64,000 nt of DNA, taken from NCBI GenBank assembly GCA_947579665.1, contig CANPUZ010000031.1:372001-436000 (forward strand). Direction: 5' to 3'. The position numbers and the translations under genes are program-made. The notes below the pieces were generated by a model. It saw only the letters and a list, made by a program, of their open reading frames with translations. It did not search any database and had not been told where the DNA came from. This stretch comes from Sympetrum striolatum. Its lineage: Eukaryota > Arthropoda > Insecta > Odonata > Libellulidae. Below are positions 32,739 to 45,856 of the stretch, piece after piece (position 1 is the stretch's first letter; each line of letters opens with the position of its first letter).

Positions 32739-33815
32739 TACGAGTTAAATGTTGCTTGCATACTGCAAGCAGATCGACAACACTATTTTCATGTCGGCAT
32801 CATATCGGGACGGCCATCAAAAGAAAAAAATGGATTGAAATTTTTCTTAAAATTCGCTGCAATTCCATCGTCTGGCATCGAACCCGGGTCTTTACTGTTG
32901 AACTTACTATGTAGCACAATAGAACATCGCCATCTCTAACTATGTGTGAAAATATAAGCAGAAATATGGGCTACAACTGCGTCAAAAGACGTTCTAATTT
33001 TCACGAATTTAAATTGCTCTCTGGATTCGAGCCAAGGACGAACTTGCAAATCTAAAACATGATTTTGAAAGTTATTTATGATCTCTATCTACATGCCGAA
33101 TTTCAAGTATCTATATTGTTGGGAAAGGGTTCAAAATAATTATTGAAAATCGGATCAGTTACTGATTGTAGAGACACCTGGTGTCGAACCCAGGACACAT
33201 TGAAAGCTGGGAATGCACAGTTTGATTTGTATACACTAAATCTTTCTTAGTGCAAAGTTTGAAGTCTTTATCGTGCCGGGAAGTACCTATAATATGTTTC
33301 CGTTATCTCCGTAAGAAATGCATTGAGGAATTTAAATGGCCCTCTGGGATCGAACCAAGGACCATCAGCGAATATATAAAATTTGATCCTGAAATTTATC
33401 ATTGATCTCCAACTCCATGCCGAATTTCAAGTTTCCATGCCATCGGGAAAGGGTCCAAAATAAATCTTAAAAATCGCCACAATACAATTTAAACGGCCGA
33501 TTTTTACCCCGACCTAGCATCGAACCAAGGATATTTTCCGTAAAACTCATTTATGTTTTAGATAGATCATGACCATATATATAGGCTCCTTTAATTTTGA
33601 TTCGCTACCTATCCGGAAAGTATTATTTTTAATTTCCCGAAAATCAACGCAATACATTTAAACGGGAAAAATCGGGACTTTGGGGCCCTCTGGAATCGAA
33701 CCCATGACACTGAGGTTCAAAATCACAATTTTTCTGGTGGTTACACGATATGGCCAATACGTCGTAAAAATTTCAAGCCGATGACACTTGTGGTTTAGGC
33801 TGTGAATTAGTATCC
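32739..33815 (-). repeat. HMR unit, subfamily A, head H1
   Basis: Full-length. Module 5 reads GATTCGAGCC in reverse form, with a changed loop base. Confidence 0.9.
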
Positions 33816-33872
33816 TATCTATATACCTATCTATCTATTATATATAGATGCTTCTCCGGATTCATTCATATA

Positions 33873-34948
33873 TACGAGTAAAATGTAGCTTGCATACTGC
33901 AAGCAGATCGCCAACACTAATTCCATGTCGGCATCGTATCGGGACAGCCCTCAAAAGAAAAAAACGTGATTGAAAATATTCTTAAAATTCGCTGAAATTT
34001 AATCGTCTGGCATCGAACCAAGGCCTTCCTGGTGAACCCACTATGCAGCACAAAAGAAAATCACCATCTCTTACTATGTGTGGAAATTCAAGCAGAAATA
34101 ATGGCTCCAACTGCCTCAAAGGACGTCCTACTTTTCAATAATGTAAATGGCACTCTGGTTTCGAACCAAGGACGATCTAGGAAATTGAAAACATGTTTTT
34201 GAAATGTATCTATGTCCTCTCTCTATATACCTAATTTCATGTTTTAATATTATTGGGAAGGGATTTTAATTAATTCTTAAAAATCGGATAATTTACTGAT
34301 TGTAGAGACGCCTGGTGTCGAACCAAGGACACATTGGTAGTTGTGAATGCACAGTATGACTTATTAGGACTTCATCTTATTTCATACAAAGTTTGAAGTT
34401 GATATCATGCCGGGAAGTGCCTAAAACCTTTTTCTGTTATCTCCATAAAAATGCATTGAGTAATGTAAATGGCTCTCTGGGATCGAACCAAGGACCATCA
34501 GCGAATGTGTAAAATTTGATTATGAAATATATTTATGATATCTAAACCCATGCCGAATTTCAAGTTTGCATGCCATCGGGAAGGGGTCCAAAAAAAATCT
34601 TAAAAATCGCCACAATGCATTTTAAACGGCCGATTTTTGCCCCGACCTAGCATCGAACCCAGGATATTTTCAGTAAAACTCATTTATGTTTTCGATAGAT
34701 CGTGACCATATATATAGGCTCCTTGAGTTTTGATTCTCTACCTATCCGGCAAGTATTTTTTAAAAATTATCGAAAATCAAAGCAATGCATTTAAACGGGA
34801 AAAATCGGGACTTCGGGGCCCTCTGGAATTGAACCCATGACACTGAGGTTCAAAATCACATTTTTTCTGGTGGTTACACGTTATGACCAATACGCCGTAA
34901 AAATTTCAAGTAAATCACGCTTGTGGCTTAGGCTGTGAATTAGTATCC
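33873..34948 (-). repeat. HMR unit, subfamily A, head H1
   Basis: Full-length. Modules 4 and 6 carry CGAACCAAGG instead of CGAACCCAGG, which breaks one stem pair. Confidence 0.9.
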
Positions 34949-35024
34949 TATCTATCTATCTAGGTATATACATGAATGAATCCGGAGAAGCATCTATATA
35001 TAATAGATAGCCATATCTATTATA

Positions 35025-36127
35025 TACGAGTAAAATGTTGCTTGCATACTGCAAGCAGATCGACAACACTAATTTCATATCGGCATCATATCGGGACGGA
35101 CATCAAAAGAAAAAAAAAATTCAAAATATTCGTAGAATTCGCTGCAATTTAATCGCCTGGCATCGATCCCCGGTCTTCCTGGTGTACTTACTATGCAGCA
35201 AAATAGAAGATTACCATATCAAACTATGTGTGAAAATTCAAGCAAAACTATTAGGTGCAACTACCTCAAACGACGTCCTACTATTCACATACACTCCTTA
35301 TTTGAGAAATTATAATGTGCTCTGGCATCGAACCCAGGAACAGCATGGTCTTATCTATTTTTTTTCTTAAACAAAGTGTTAATATACATCTTCCATCCAA
35401 GCAAGAGCTCCCTTACATATCGATAAATGCATTAAAAAAATATGAAAAGATACCCCATAGTATTATATATGGGGGATATTTTTACCGCCCGGCATCGAAC
35501 CCGGGTCTTTCAGGCAATACTTTCTATGCAGCACAAAAGAAAAACACCATCTCTAACCGCGCATGCAAATTCAAGCAGAAATATTGGTTACAACTGCCTC
35601 AAATGACGTCCTACTTTTCCTTTATATTCCTTATGAGAGAAACGTTATTGTGCACTGGCTTCGAACCCAGGAACAGTACGGTCTTATGAAAATTGTTTTC
35701 TAAAACTTATTCGTACCATACATCTTCCAGCCAAGCACGAACATCCTATCATTTAAATAAGTGCATCTAAAAAAATAATGAAAAACGGCTCCCATGTATT
35801 TTAAAGGGCAGATCTTTGCATCGTCCTAGCATCGAACCCAGGATAACTTTTGTAAAAGTCATTGATGTTTTCGAAAGTCCAAGACCATAAATATAGGCAC
35901 CTTGAGTTTTACTTCTCTACCTATCCGGAAAGTATTATTTTTTAATTCCCGAAAATCACGGCAATGCATTCAAAGGGGAAAAATCGGGACTTTGGGGCCC
36001 TCTGGAATCGAACCTATGACACTGAGGATCAAAGTCTCTTTTTTCCTGGGGGTTTCACGTTATGGCCAATATGTCATAAAAATTTCAGATCAATGACGCT
36101 TGTAGTTTAGGCTGTGAATTTGTATCC
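35025..36127 (-). repeat. HMR unit, subfamily B, head H1
   Basis: Nearly identical by eye to the next copy (36154) and to those at 41810, 44821 and 52652. Subfamily B hairpins include CCCGGCATCGAACCCGGGT, a perfect stem in reverse complement. Confidence 0.9.
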
Positions 36128-36153
36128 TATCTATCTATCTATCTATATAGGTA

Positions 36154-37256
36154 TACGAGTAAAATGTTGCTTGCATACTGCAAGCAGATCGACAACACTA
36201 ATTTCATATCGGCATCATATCGGGACGGACATCAAAAGAAAAAAAATTCAAAATATTCGTAGAATTCGCTGCAATTTAATCACCTGGCAGCGAACCCCGG
36301 TCTTCCTGGTGTACTTACTATGCAGCAAAATAGAAAATTACCATATCAAACTATGTGTGAAAATTCAAGCAAAACTATTAGGTGCAACTACCTCAAACGA
36401 CGACCTACTATTCACATACACTCCTTATTTGAGAAATTATAATGTGCTCTGGCATCGAACCCAGGAACAGCATGGTCTTATCTATTTTTTTTTCTTAAAC
36501 AAAGTGTTAATATACATCTTCCATCTAAGCAAGAGCTCCCTTACATATCGATAAATGCATAAAAAAAATTATGAAAAGATACCCCATAGTATTATATATG
36601 GGTGATATTTTTACCGCCCGGCATCGAACCCGGGTCTTTCAGGCAATACTTTCTATGCAGCACAAAAGAAAAACACCATCTCTAACCGCGTATGCAAATT
36701 CAAGCAGAAATATTGGTTACAACTGCCTCAAATGACGTCCTACTTTTCCTTTATATTCCTTATGAGAGAAACGTTATTGTGCTCTGGCTTCGAACCCAGG
36801 AACAGTACGGTCTTATGAAAATTTTTTTCTAAAACTTATTCGTACCATACATCTTCCAGCCAAGCACGAACATCCTATCATTTCGATAAGTGCATCTAAA
36901 AAAATAATGAAAAACGGCTCCCATGTATTTTAAAGGGCAGATCTTTGCATCGTCCTAGCATCGAACCCAGGATAACTTTTGTAAAAGTCATTGATGTTTT
37001 CGAAAGTCCAAGACCATAAATATAGGCACCTTGAGTTTTACTTCTCTACCTATCCGGAAAGTATTTTTTTTTAATTCCCGAAAATCACGGCAATGCATTC
37101 AAACGGGAAAAATCGGGACTTTGGGGCCCTCTGGAATCGAACCTATGACACTGAGGATCAAAGTCTCTTTTTCCCTGGGGGTTTCACGTTATGGCCAATA
37201 TGTCATAAAAATTTCAGATCAATGACGCTTGTAGTTTAGGCTGTGAATTTGTATCC
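36154..37256 (-). repeat. HMR unit, subfamily B, head H1
   Basis: Directly head-to-tail with the previous B copy. Differences are scattered single bases, so the duplication is recent relative to A-A differences. Confidence 0.9.
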
Positions 37257-37343
37257 TATCTATCTATATAGGTATATATATGAATGAATCCGGAGAAGCA
37301 TCTATATATAATAGATATATGAATGAATCCGGAGAAGCATCTA

Positions 37344-38443
37344 CCACAAGCTAAACCACAAGCGTCAGTGACTTGAAATTTTTATGACGTATTGGCCACA
37401 ACGTGAAACCCCCAGGAAAAAAGCGACTTTGATCCTCACTGTCATAGGTTCGATTCCAGAGTGCCCCAAAGTCCCGATTTTTCCCGTTTAAATGCATTGC
37501 CGTGATTTTCGGGAATTAAAAAAAAATACTTTCCGGATACGTAGACAAATAAAATTCAAGGAGCCTATATTTATGGTCTTGGAATTTTGAAAACATCAAT
37601 GACTTTCACAAAAAATATCCTGGGTTCGATGCTAGGACGATGCAAAGATCTGCCCTTTAAAATACATGGGAGCGATTTTTCATTATTTTTTTGGTGCATT
37701 TCTCGAAATAATAGGAAGTTCGTGCTTAGCCGGAAAGTGTAAGGTAACAATTGGTTTAAGAAAAAAATTTTCATAAGACCGTACTATTCCTGGGTTCGAT
37801 GCCAGAGCACATTAACATTTCTCTCATAAGGAATATAAGGGAAAAGTAAGACTTCGATTGAGGCAGTTGCAGCCAAAATTTCTGCTTGAATTTTCGCACA
37901 TAGTTAAAGAATAATGTCTTCTATAATCTTGCATAGGAAGTTTTACCAGAAAGACCCGGGTTCGATACCGGGCGGTATATATATCTCCCGTTTAAAATAC
38001 ATACGGTTAGTATTTCATTATTTTTTTGATGCACTTATCGAAATGATAGGAACTTCGTGCTTGGCTGGAAGATGTATGGTTAAAACTTGTTTAAGAAAAC
38101 AGTTTTCAGAAGACCGTAATATTCCTGGGTTCGATGCCGGACCACATTAACATTTCTCTCATAAGAAATATAAGGGAAAAGTAGGACGTCCTTTGATGCA
38201 GTTGCAGATAATATTTCAGCTTGAATTTTCACAGATAGTTAGAGATGGTGATTTTCTATTGTGCTGCATCGTAAGTATCACCTGGAAGACCCGGGTTCGA
38301 TGCCGGACGAATAAATTGCAGCGACTAATCAGAATATTTTCAATCCTTTTTTTTTTTTCTTTTGACGGCCTTCACAATATGATGCCGACATGAAATTAGT
38401 GTTGTCGATCTGCTTGCAGTATGCAAGCTACATTTTACTCGTA
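37344..38443 (+). repeat. HMR unit, subfamily B, head truncated
   Basis: The head lacks GGATAC; a linker copy ends directly at ACCACAAGCTAAACC. Module 4 has a perfect CCCGG/CCGGG stem (GGTTCGATACC loop). Confidence 0.87.
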
Positions 38444-38463
38444 TTCATATATATATATAGAGA

Positions 38464-39558
38464 GGATACAAACTCACAGGCCAAACCACAAGCGTCATTG
38501 AGTTGAAATTTTTTGGACATATTGGCCATAGAGTGTAACCGCAAGAAAAATTGCGATTTTGCACCTCAGTGTCATGGGTTCGATTCCAGAGGGCCCCAAA
38601 GTCTCGATTTTTCCCGTTTAAATGCATTGCTTTGATTTTCGGGAATTTTTAAAAAATACTTCCGGGATAGGTAGAGAATCGAAAATCTAGGAGCCTTTAT
38701 ATATGGTCATGATCTATCAAAAACATAAATGAGTTTTACGGAAAATATCCTGGGTTCGATGCTAGGTCGAGGCAAAAATCGGCCGTTTAAAATGTATTGT
38801 GGCGATTTTTAAAATTTCTTTTGGACCCTTTCCCGATGGCATGGAACCTTGAAATTCGGCATGAAGTTGGAGATTATAAATATATTTCATAATCAAATTT
38901 TACATATTCGCTGATGGTCCTTGGTTCGATCCCAGGGCGCCATTTAAATTTCTCAATGCATTTCTTATGGAGATAACGGAAACATATTTTAGGTACTTCC
39001 CGGCATGCTATCGACTTAAAACTTAGTGTGATAGAAGAACCGATCTTAGCAAATAAAACTATGCATTCATAACTACCAATGTGTCCTGGGTTCGACACCA
39101 GGTGTCTCTGCAATCAGAAGTTGATCCTATTTTTATGAATTATTTTGTAACCTTTCCAATAATATAGAAACTTGAAATTTGGCATATGGATTGAGATCAT
39201 TAATAACTTTCAGAAACATTTTTTAAATTTCCAAGATCGTCCTTGGTTCGAGTCCCGAGAGCCATTTACATTCGTGAACATTAGAGCGTCTTTTGAGGCA
39301 GTCTTAGCCAATATTTCTGCTTGAATTTTCACACATAGTTAGAGATGCATTAAGGAATGTAAAATAGGTGATCTTCTATTGTGCTACATAGTAAGTTCAC
39401 CAGTAAGATCCGGGTTCGATGCCAGACGATGAAATTTCTGCGAATTTTAAGAAAAATTTCAATCCTTTTTTTTTCTTTTAGGACATTCCCGATATGATGC
39501 CGATATGAAATTAGTATTGCCGATCTGCTTTCAGTATGCAAGCTTAAATTTACTCGTA
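38464..39558 (+). repeat. HMR unit, subfamily A, head H1
   Basis: Full-length, with a small insertion (GCATTAAGGAATGTAAAATAGG) inside module 6 that looks like a partial copy of the module 3 region. The tail hairpin has one change (ctttcagtatgcaag). Confidence 0.88.
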
Positions 39559-39594
39559 GCTATATAGCTATATAGCTATATAGCTATATAGATA

Positions 39595-40671
39595 GGATAC
39601 AAATTCACAGGCTAAACTACAAGGGTCATTGCCTTGAAATTTTTATGACGTATTGGCCATAACGTGAAACCTCCAGGAAAAAGCCGACATTGAACCTCGG
39701 TGTCATGGGTTCGATTCCAGAAGGCCCCAAAGTCCCGATTTTCTCCATAAGGATACATGGTGAAGATTTTCGAAATTTTTTTTGAAGCACTTCCCGGAAA
39801 GGTAGAGAGTTGAAATTCGAGGGATCGCTAGATGCCAAAGATATCTAAAGAAATCCATAAAGACATCTACGAATATTATCCTTGGTTCGATGCTAGGTCG
39901 GGGCAAAAATCGGCCGTTTAAAATGCATAGCGGCGATTTTGAAGATTTTTTTAGGATCCTTTCCCGATCACATGGATACTTGATACTCAGCACGTGGATA
40001 GATATCACAAATATATTTCATAATAAAATTTTACATGTTCGCTGTTGGTCCTTGGTTCGATCCCAGAGGGACATTTTCACTTCTCAATGCATTTCTTACG
40101 GAGATAACGGAAACAAAATTAAGGTACTTCCCGGCATGCTATCGACTTCAAACTTTGCATGATGGAGAAGCCTGTCCTTATAAATCAAACTTTGCATTCA
40201 CAGCATACAATATTTCCTGGGTTCGACACCAGGTGTCTCTGTAATCAGAAGTTAATCCGATTTTTAGGAATTATTTTGAAACCTTTCCCAATAATATAGA
40301 AACTTGAAATTCGGCATACAAATAGAGATCATAAATAACTTTCAGAAACATGTTTTAGATTTCCAGATTCGTCCTTGGTTCGAATCCAGAGAGCCATTTA
40401 CATAAGTGAAAATTAGAACGTCTTTTGAGGCAGTTGTAGCCAATACTTCTGCTTGAAATTTCACACATAGTTAGAGATGGTGATCTACTATATTCTGCAT
40501 AGTAAGTTCACAGTAAAGACCCGGGTTCGATGCCAGACGATAAAATGTCAGCGAATTCCAAGAAAAATTTAAATTCATTTTTTTTTCTTTTGAGGACCGT
40601 CCCGATATGATGCCGATATGAAATTAGTATTGCCGATCTGCTTGCAGTATGCAAGCAACATTTTACTCGTA
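39595..40671 (+). repeat. HMR unit, mosaic of H1 head and H2-type module 1
   Basis: Starts GGATACAAATTCACAGG (H1) but switches within module 1 to the H2 form (AAAAAGCCGACATTGAACC and AGAAGGCCCC). Preceded by four copies of TATAGC. Confidence 0.88.
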
Positions 40672-40720
40672 TATATATATATGAATGAATCCGGAGAAGC
40701 ATCTATATATAATAGATATA

Positions 40721-41795
40721 TACGAGTAAAATGTAGCTTGCATACTGCAAGCAGATCGACAACACTATTTTCATGTGGGCATCATATCGGGACGGCCATC
40801 AAAAGAAAAAAATGGATTGAAATTTTTCTCAAAATTCGCTGAAATTCCATCGTCTGGCATCGAACCCGGGTCTTTACTGAGAACTTACTATGCAGCACAA
40901 TAGAACATCACCATTTCTAACTATGTGTGAAAATTCAAGCAGAAATATGGGCTACAACTGCCTCAAAAGACGTTCTAATTTTCACGAATTTAAATGGCTC
41001 TCTGGATTCGAACCAAGGACGATCTTGGAAATCTAAAAAATGTTTCTGAAAGTTATTTATGATCTCTATCTATATGCCAAATATCAAGTTTCTATATTAT
41101 TGGTAAAGGTTTCAAAATAATTCCTAAAAATCGGATCAACTTCTGATTCCAGAGACACCTGGTGTCGAACCCAGGACACATTGATAGCTGTGAAAGCACT
41201 GTTTGATTTGTATGGACTTGATCTTTCTATATGCAAAGTTTTAATTCGATATCGTCCCGGGAAGTACCTAAAATTTGTTTCCGTTATCTCCGTAAGAAAT
41301 GCATTGAGGAATTGAATGTCCCTCTGGGATCGAACCAAGGACCATCAGCGAATATGTAAAATTCGATTATGATATATTTTCATGATATCTAACCTCATAC
41401 CGAATTTCAAGTTTCTATGCCATCGGAAAAGGGTCCAAAAAAAATCTTTAAAATCGCCACAATGCATTTTTAACGGCCGATTTTTGCCGTGACCTAGCAT
41501 CGAACCAAGGATAATATTCGTAGATGTCTTTATGGTTTCCTTTAGATATGCACGGCATCTAGCGATCCCTTGAATTTCAACTCTCTCCTTTCCAGGGAAG
41601 TGCCTCAAAAAAATTTTCGAAAATCCCTGCCATGTATTCTTATGGAGAAAATCGCGACTTTGGGGCCTTCTGGAATCGAACCCATGACCCCGAGGTTCAA
41701 TGTCGGCTTTTTCCTGGAGGTTACACGTTATGGCCAATATGTCGTAAAAATTTCAAGTCAATGACGCTTGTGGTTTAGCCTGTGAATTTGTATCC
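40721..41795 (-). repeat. HMR unit, mosaic of H1 head and H2-type module 1
   Basis: Minus strand counterpart of the mosaic at 39595: module 1 has GGTTCAATGTCGGC (H2) but ends TGTGAATTTGTATCC (H1). Both mosaics share the same approximate switch point. Confidence 0.88.
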
Positions 41796-41809
41796 TATCT
41801 ATATACCTA

Positions 41810-42913
41810 TACGAGTAAAATGTAGCTTGCATACTGCAAGCAAATCGACAACACTAATTTTATATCGGCATCATATCGGGACGGACATCAAAAGAAGAAA
41901 AAAGGATTCAAAATATTCGAAGAATTCGCTGCAATTTAATCGCCTGGCAGCGAACCCCGGTCTTCCTGGTGAACTTACTATGCAGCAAAACAGAAGATAA
42001 CCATATCAAACTATGTGTGAAAATTCAAGCAAAACTATTAGTTGCAACTACCTCAAACGACGTCCTACTTTTCACATGCACTCCTGATGTGAGAAATTAT
42101 AATGTGCTTTGGCATCGAACCCAGGAACAGCATGGTCTTATCTATTTTTTTTCTTAAACAAAGTGTTAATTTACATCTTCCATCTAAGCAAGAGCTCCCT
42201 TACATATCGATAAATGCATAAAAAAATTATGATAAGCTACCCCATAGTATTATATATGGGGGATATATTTCCCGCCCGGCATCGAACCCGGGTCTTTCAG
42301 GAAATACTTTCTATGCAGCACAAAAGAAAAACACCATCTCTAACCGCGTATGCAAATTCAAGCAGAAATATTGGTTACAACTGCCTCAAATGACGTCCTA
42401 CTTTTCCTTTATATTCCTTATGAGAGAAACGTTATTGTGCTCTGGCTTCGAACCCAGGAACAGTACGGTCTTATGAAAATTTTTTCTAAAACTTATTCGT
42501 ACCATACATCTTCCAGCCAAGCACGAACATCCTATCATTTCGATAAGTGCATCTAAAAAAATAATGAAAAACGGCTCCCATGTATTTTAAAGGGCAGATC
42601 TTTGCATCGTCCTAGCATCGAACCCAGGATAATTTTTGTAAAAGTCATTGATTTTTTCGAAAGTCCAAGACCATAAATATAGGCACCTTGAGTTTAACTT
42701 CTCTACCTATCCGGAAACTATTTTTTTTAAATTACCGAATATCACGGCAATGCATTCAAACGGGAAAAATCGGGACTTTGGGGCCCTCTGAAATCGAACC
42801 CATGACACTGAGGATCAAAGTCGCTTTTTTCCTGGGGGTTTCACGTTACGGCCAATATGTCATAAAAATTTCAAGTCAATGACGCTTGTGGTTTAGGCTG
42901 TGAATTTGTATCC
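41810..42913 (-). repeat. HMR unit, subfamily B, head H1
   Basis: Full-length. It differs from the other minus-strand B copies by several small changes (for example ATCCCATGACAC instead of ACCTATGACAC in module 1). Confidence 0.9.
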
Positions 42914-43078
42914 TATCTATATAGCTATATAGCTATATATATGAATGAATCCGGAGAAGCATCTATATATAATAGATAGCTATATAGCTATATATATGAA
43001 TGAATCCGGAGAAGCATCTATATATAATAGATATGGATACATGAATGAATCCGGAGAAGCATCTATATATCTATTATA
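42914..43078. repeat. Three tandem linkers with TAGC and TA runs
   Basis: Three forward copies of GAATGAATCCGGAGAAGC, each followed by TATATATAATAGATA-like sequence and separated by AGCTATATAGC. The most linker-rich boundary in the window. Confidence 0.88.
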
Positions 43079-44075
43079 TACGAGTAAAATGTAGCTTGCA
43101 TACTGCAAGCAGATCGGCAATACTAATTTCATATCGGGACGGTCTTTAAAAGAAAAAAAAAACCTACTATGAAACACAATAGAAGATCACCATCTCTAAC
43201 TATGTGTGAAAATTCAAGCAGAAATATTGGCTACAACTGCCTCAAAAGACGCTCTAATGTTCACGAATGTAAATGGCTCTCGGGACTCGAACCAAGGACG
43301 ATCTTAGAAATTTAAAAAATGTTTCTGAAAGTTATTATTGATCTCAATCTATATGCCAAATTTCAAATTTCTATATTATTAGGAAAGGTTTCAAAATAAT
43401 TCCTAAAAATCGGATCAACTTCTGATTGCAGAGACACCTGGTGTCGAACGCAGGACACATTGATAGCTATGAATGCATAGTTTGATTTGTTAAGACTGGT
43501 TCTTCTATCATGCTAAGTTTTAAGTCGATAGCATGCCGGGAAGTACCTAAAATTTGTTTCCGTTATCCCCATAAGAAATGCATTCTGGAGTACAAATGGC
43601 CCTCTGGGATCGAACCAAGGACCATCAGCGAATAGGTAAAATTTGATTATGAAATATATTTATGATTTCTAACCCCATGCCAAATTTCAAGTTTCCATGC
43701 ATTCGGAAAGGGGTCCAAAACAAATCTTCAAAATCGCCGCAATGCATTTTAAACGGCCGATTTTTGCCCCGACCTAGCGTCAAACCTAGGATATTTTCCG
43801 TAAAACTCATTTATGTTTCCGATAGATGATGACCATATATATAGGTTCCTTGAGTTTCGATTCTCTACCTACCCGGAAAGTATTTTTTTTTAATTCCCGA
43901 AAATCAAAGCAATGCATTTAAACGGGAAAAATCGGGACTTTGGGGCCCTCTGGAATCGAACCCATGACACTGAGGATCAAAATCGCAATTTTTCTGGAGG
44001 TTATACGTTATGGCCAATATGTCCTAAAAATTTCAAGCCATTGACGCTAGTGGTTTAGCCTGTGACTTTGTATCC
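43079..44075 (-). repeat. HMR unit, subfamily A, head H1, with internal deletion
   Basis: Module 6 has lost its hairpin. After AAAAGAAAAAAAAA the sequence jumps to ACCTACTATGAAACAC. Five hairpins remain. Confidence 0.87.
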
Positions 44076-44123
44076 TCTCTATCTATTATATATAGATGCT
44101 TCTCCGGATTCATTCATATATCA

Positions 44124-44236
44124 TACGAGTAAAATGTTGCTTGCATACTGCAAGCAGATCGACAACACTATTTTCATGTCGGCATCATATCGGGACGGCT
44201 GATCTGCTTGCAGTATGCAAGCTACATTTTACTCGT
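44124..44236. repeat. Two HMR tails in inverted arrangement
   Basis: Minus-strand tail (44124-44199) joined to a plus-strand tail (44200-44236) at GGGACGGC|TGATCTGC. A second instance of the inverted tail pair at 27491-27704, here with shorter arms. Confidence 0.82.
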
Positions 44237-44298
44237 ATATATATATATATCTATTATATATAGATGCTTCTCCGGATTCATTCATGTATCCATATATA

Positions 44299-44820
44299 TA
44301 CGAGTAAAATGTTGCTTGCATACTGCAAGCAGATCGACAACACTATTTTCATGTCGGCATCATATCCGGACGGCCATCAAAAGAAAAAAAAATGGTTGAA
44401 ATTTTTCTTAAAATTTGCCTAAATTCCATCGTCTGGCATTGAACCCGGGTCTTTACTGTGAACTTACTATGCAGCACAATAGAACATCACCATCTCTAAC
44501 GATGTGTGAAAATTCAAGCAGAAATATGGGCTACAACTGCCTCAAAAGACGTTCTAATTTTCACGAATTTAAATGGCTCTCTGGATTCGAACCAAGGACG
44601 ATCTGTGAAATCTAAAAAAAGTTTCTGAAAGTTGTTTATGTACTCTATCTATATGCCGAATTTGAAGTTTCTATATTATTGGCAAAGGTTTTAAAATAAT
44701 TCCTAAAAATCGGATCAACTTCTGATTGCAGAGACACCTGGTGTCGATCCCAGGACACTTTGATAGCTGTGAATGCACTGTTTGATTTGTATGGACTTGA
44801 TCTTTCTACATGCAAAGTTT
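44299..44820 (-). repeat. HMR fragment, subfamily A modules 6-4
   Basis: Starts with the standard tail and ends in GCAAAGTTTC, where subfamily B sequence takes over on the same strand. Confidence 0.82.
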
Positions 44821-45838
44821 CAAAAAAAAATTCAAAATATTCGTAGAATTCGCTGCAATTTAATCACCTGGCAGCGAACCCCGGTCTTCCTGGTGTACTT
44901 ACTATGCAGCAAAATAGAAAATTACTATATCAAACTATGTGTGAAAATTCAAGCAAAACTATTAGGTGCAACTACCTCAAACGACGTCCTACTATTCACA
45001 TACACTCCTTATTTGAGAAATTATAATGTGCTCTGGCATCGAACCCAGGAACAGCATGGTCTTATCTATTTTTTTTCTTAAACAAAGTGTTAATATACAT
45101 CTTCCATCTAAGCAAGAGCTCCCTTACATATCGATAAATGCATAAAAAAATTATGAAAAGATACCCCATAGTATTATATATGGGTGATATTTTTACCGCC
45201 CGGCATCGAACCCGGGTCTTTCAGGCAATACTTTCTATGCAGCACAAAAGAAAAACACCATCTCTAACCGCGTATGCAAATTCAAGCAGAAATATTGGTT
45301 ACAACTGCCTCAAATGACGTCCTACTTTTCCTTTATATTCCTTATGAGAGAAACGTTATTGTGCTCTGGCTTCGAACCCAGGAACAGTACGGTCTTATGA
45401 AAATTTTTTTCTAAAACTTATTCGTACCATACATCTTCCAGCCAAGCACGAACATCCTATCATTTCGATAAGTGCATCAAAAAAAATAATGAAAAACGGC
45501 TCCCATGTATTTTAAAGGGCAGATCTTTGCATCGTCCTAGCATCGAACCCAGGATAACTTTTGTAAAAGTCATTGATGTTTTCGAAAGTCCAAGACCATA
45601 AATATAGGCACCTTGAGTTTTACTTCTCTACCTATCCAGAAAGTATTTTTTTTTAATTCCCGAAAATCACGGCAATGCATTCAAACGGGAAAAATCGGGA
45701 CTTTGGGGCCCTCTGGAATCGAACCTATGACACTGAGGATCAAAGTCTCTTTTTTCCTGGGGGTTTCACGTTATAGCCAATATGTCATAAAAATTTCAGA
45801 TCAATGACGCTTGTAGTTTAGGCTGTGAATTTGTATCC
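44821..45838 (-). repeat. HMR unit, subfamily B lacking its tail
   Basis: Joined to A sequence within a run of A (CAAAAAAAAATTC). The B tail (TACGAG...AAAAG) is missing. The rest is nearly identical to the copies at 35025, 36154 and 52652. Confidence 0.85.
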
Positions 45839-45856
45839 TATCTATCTATATAGGTA

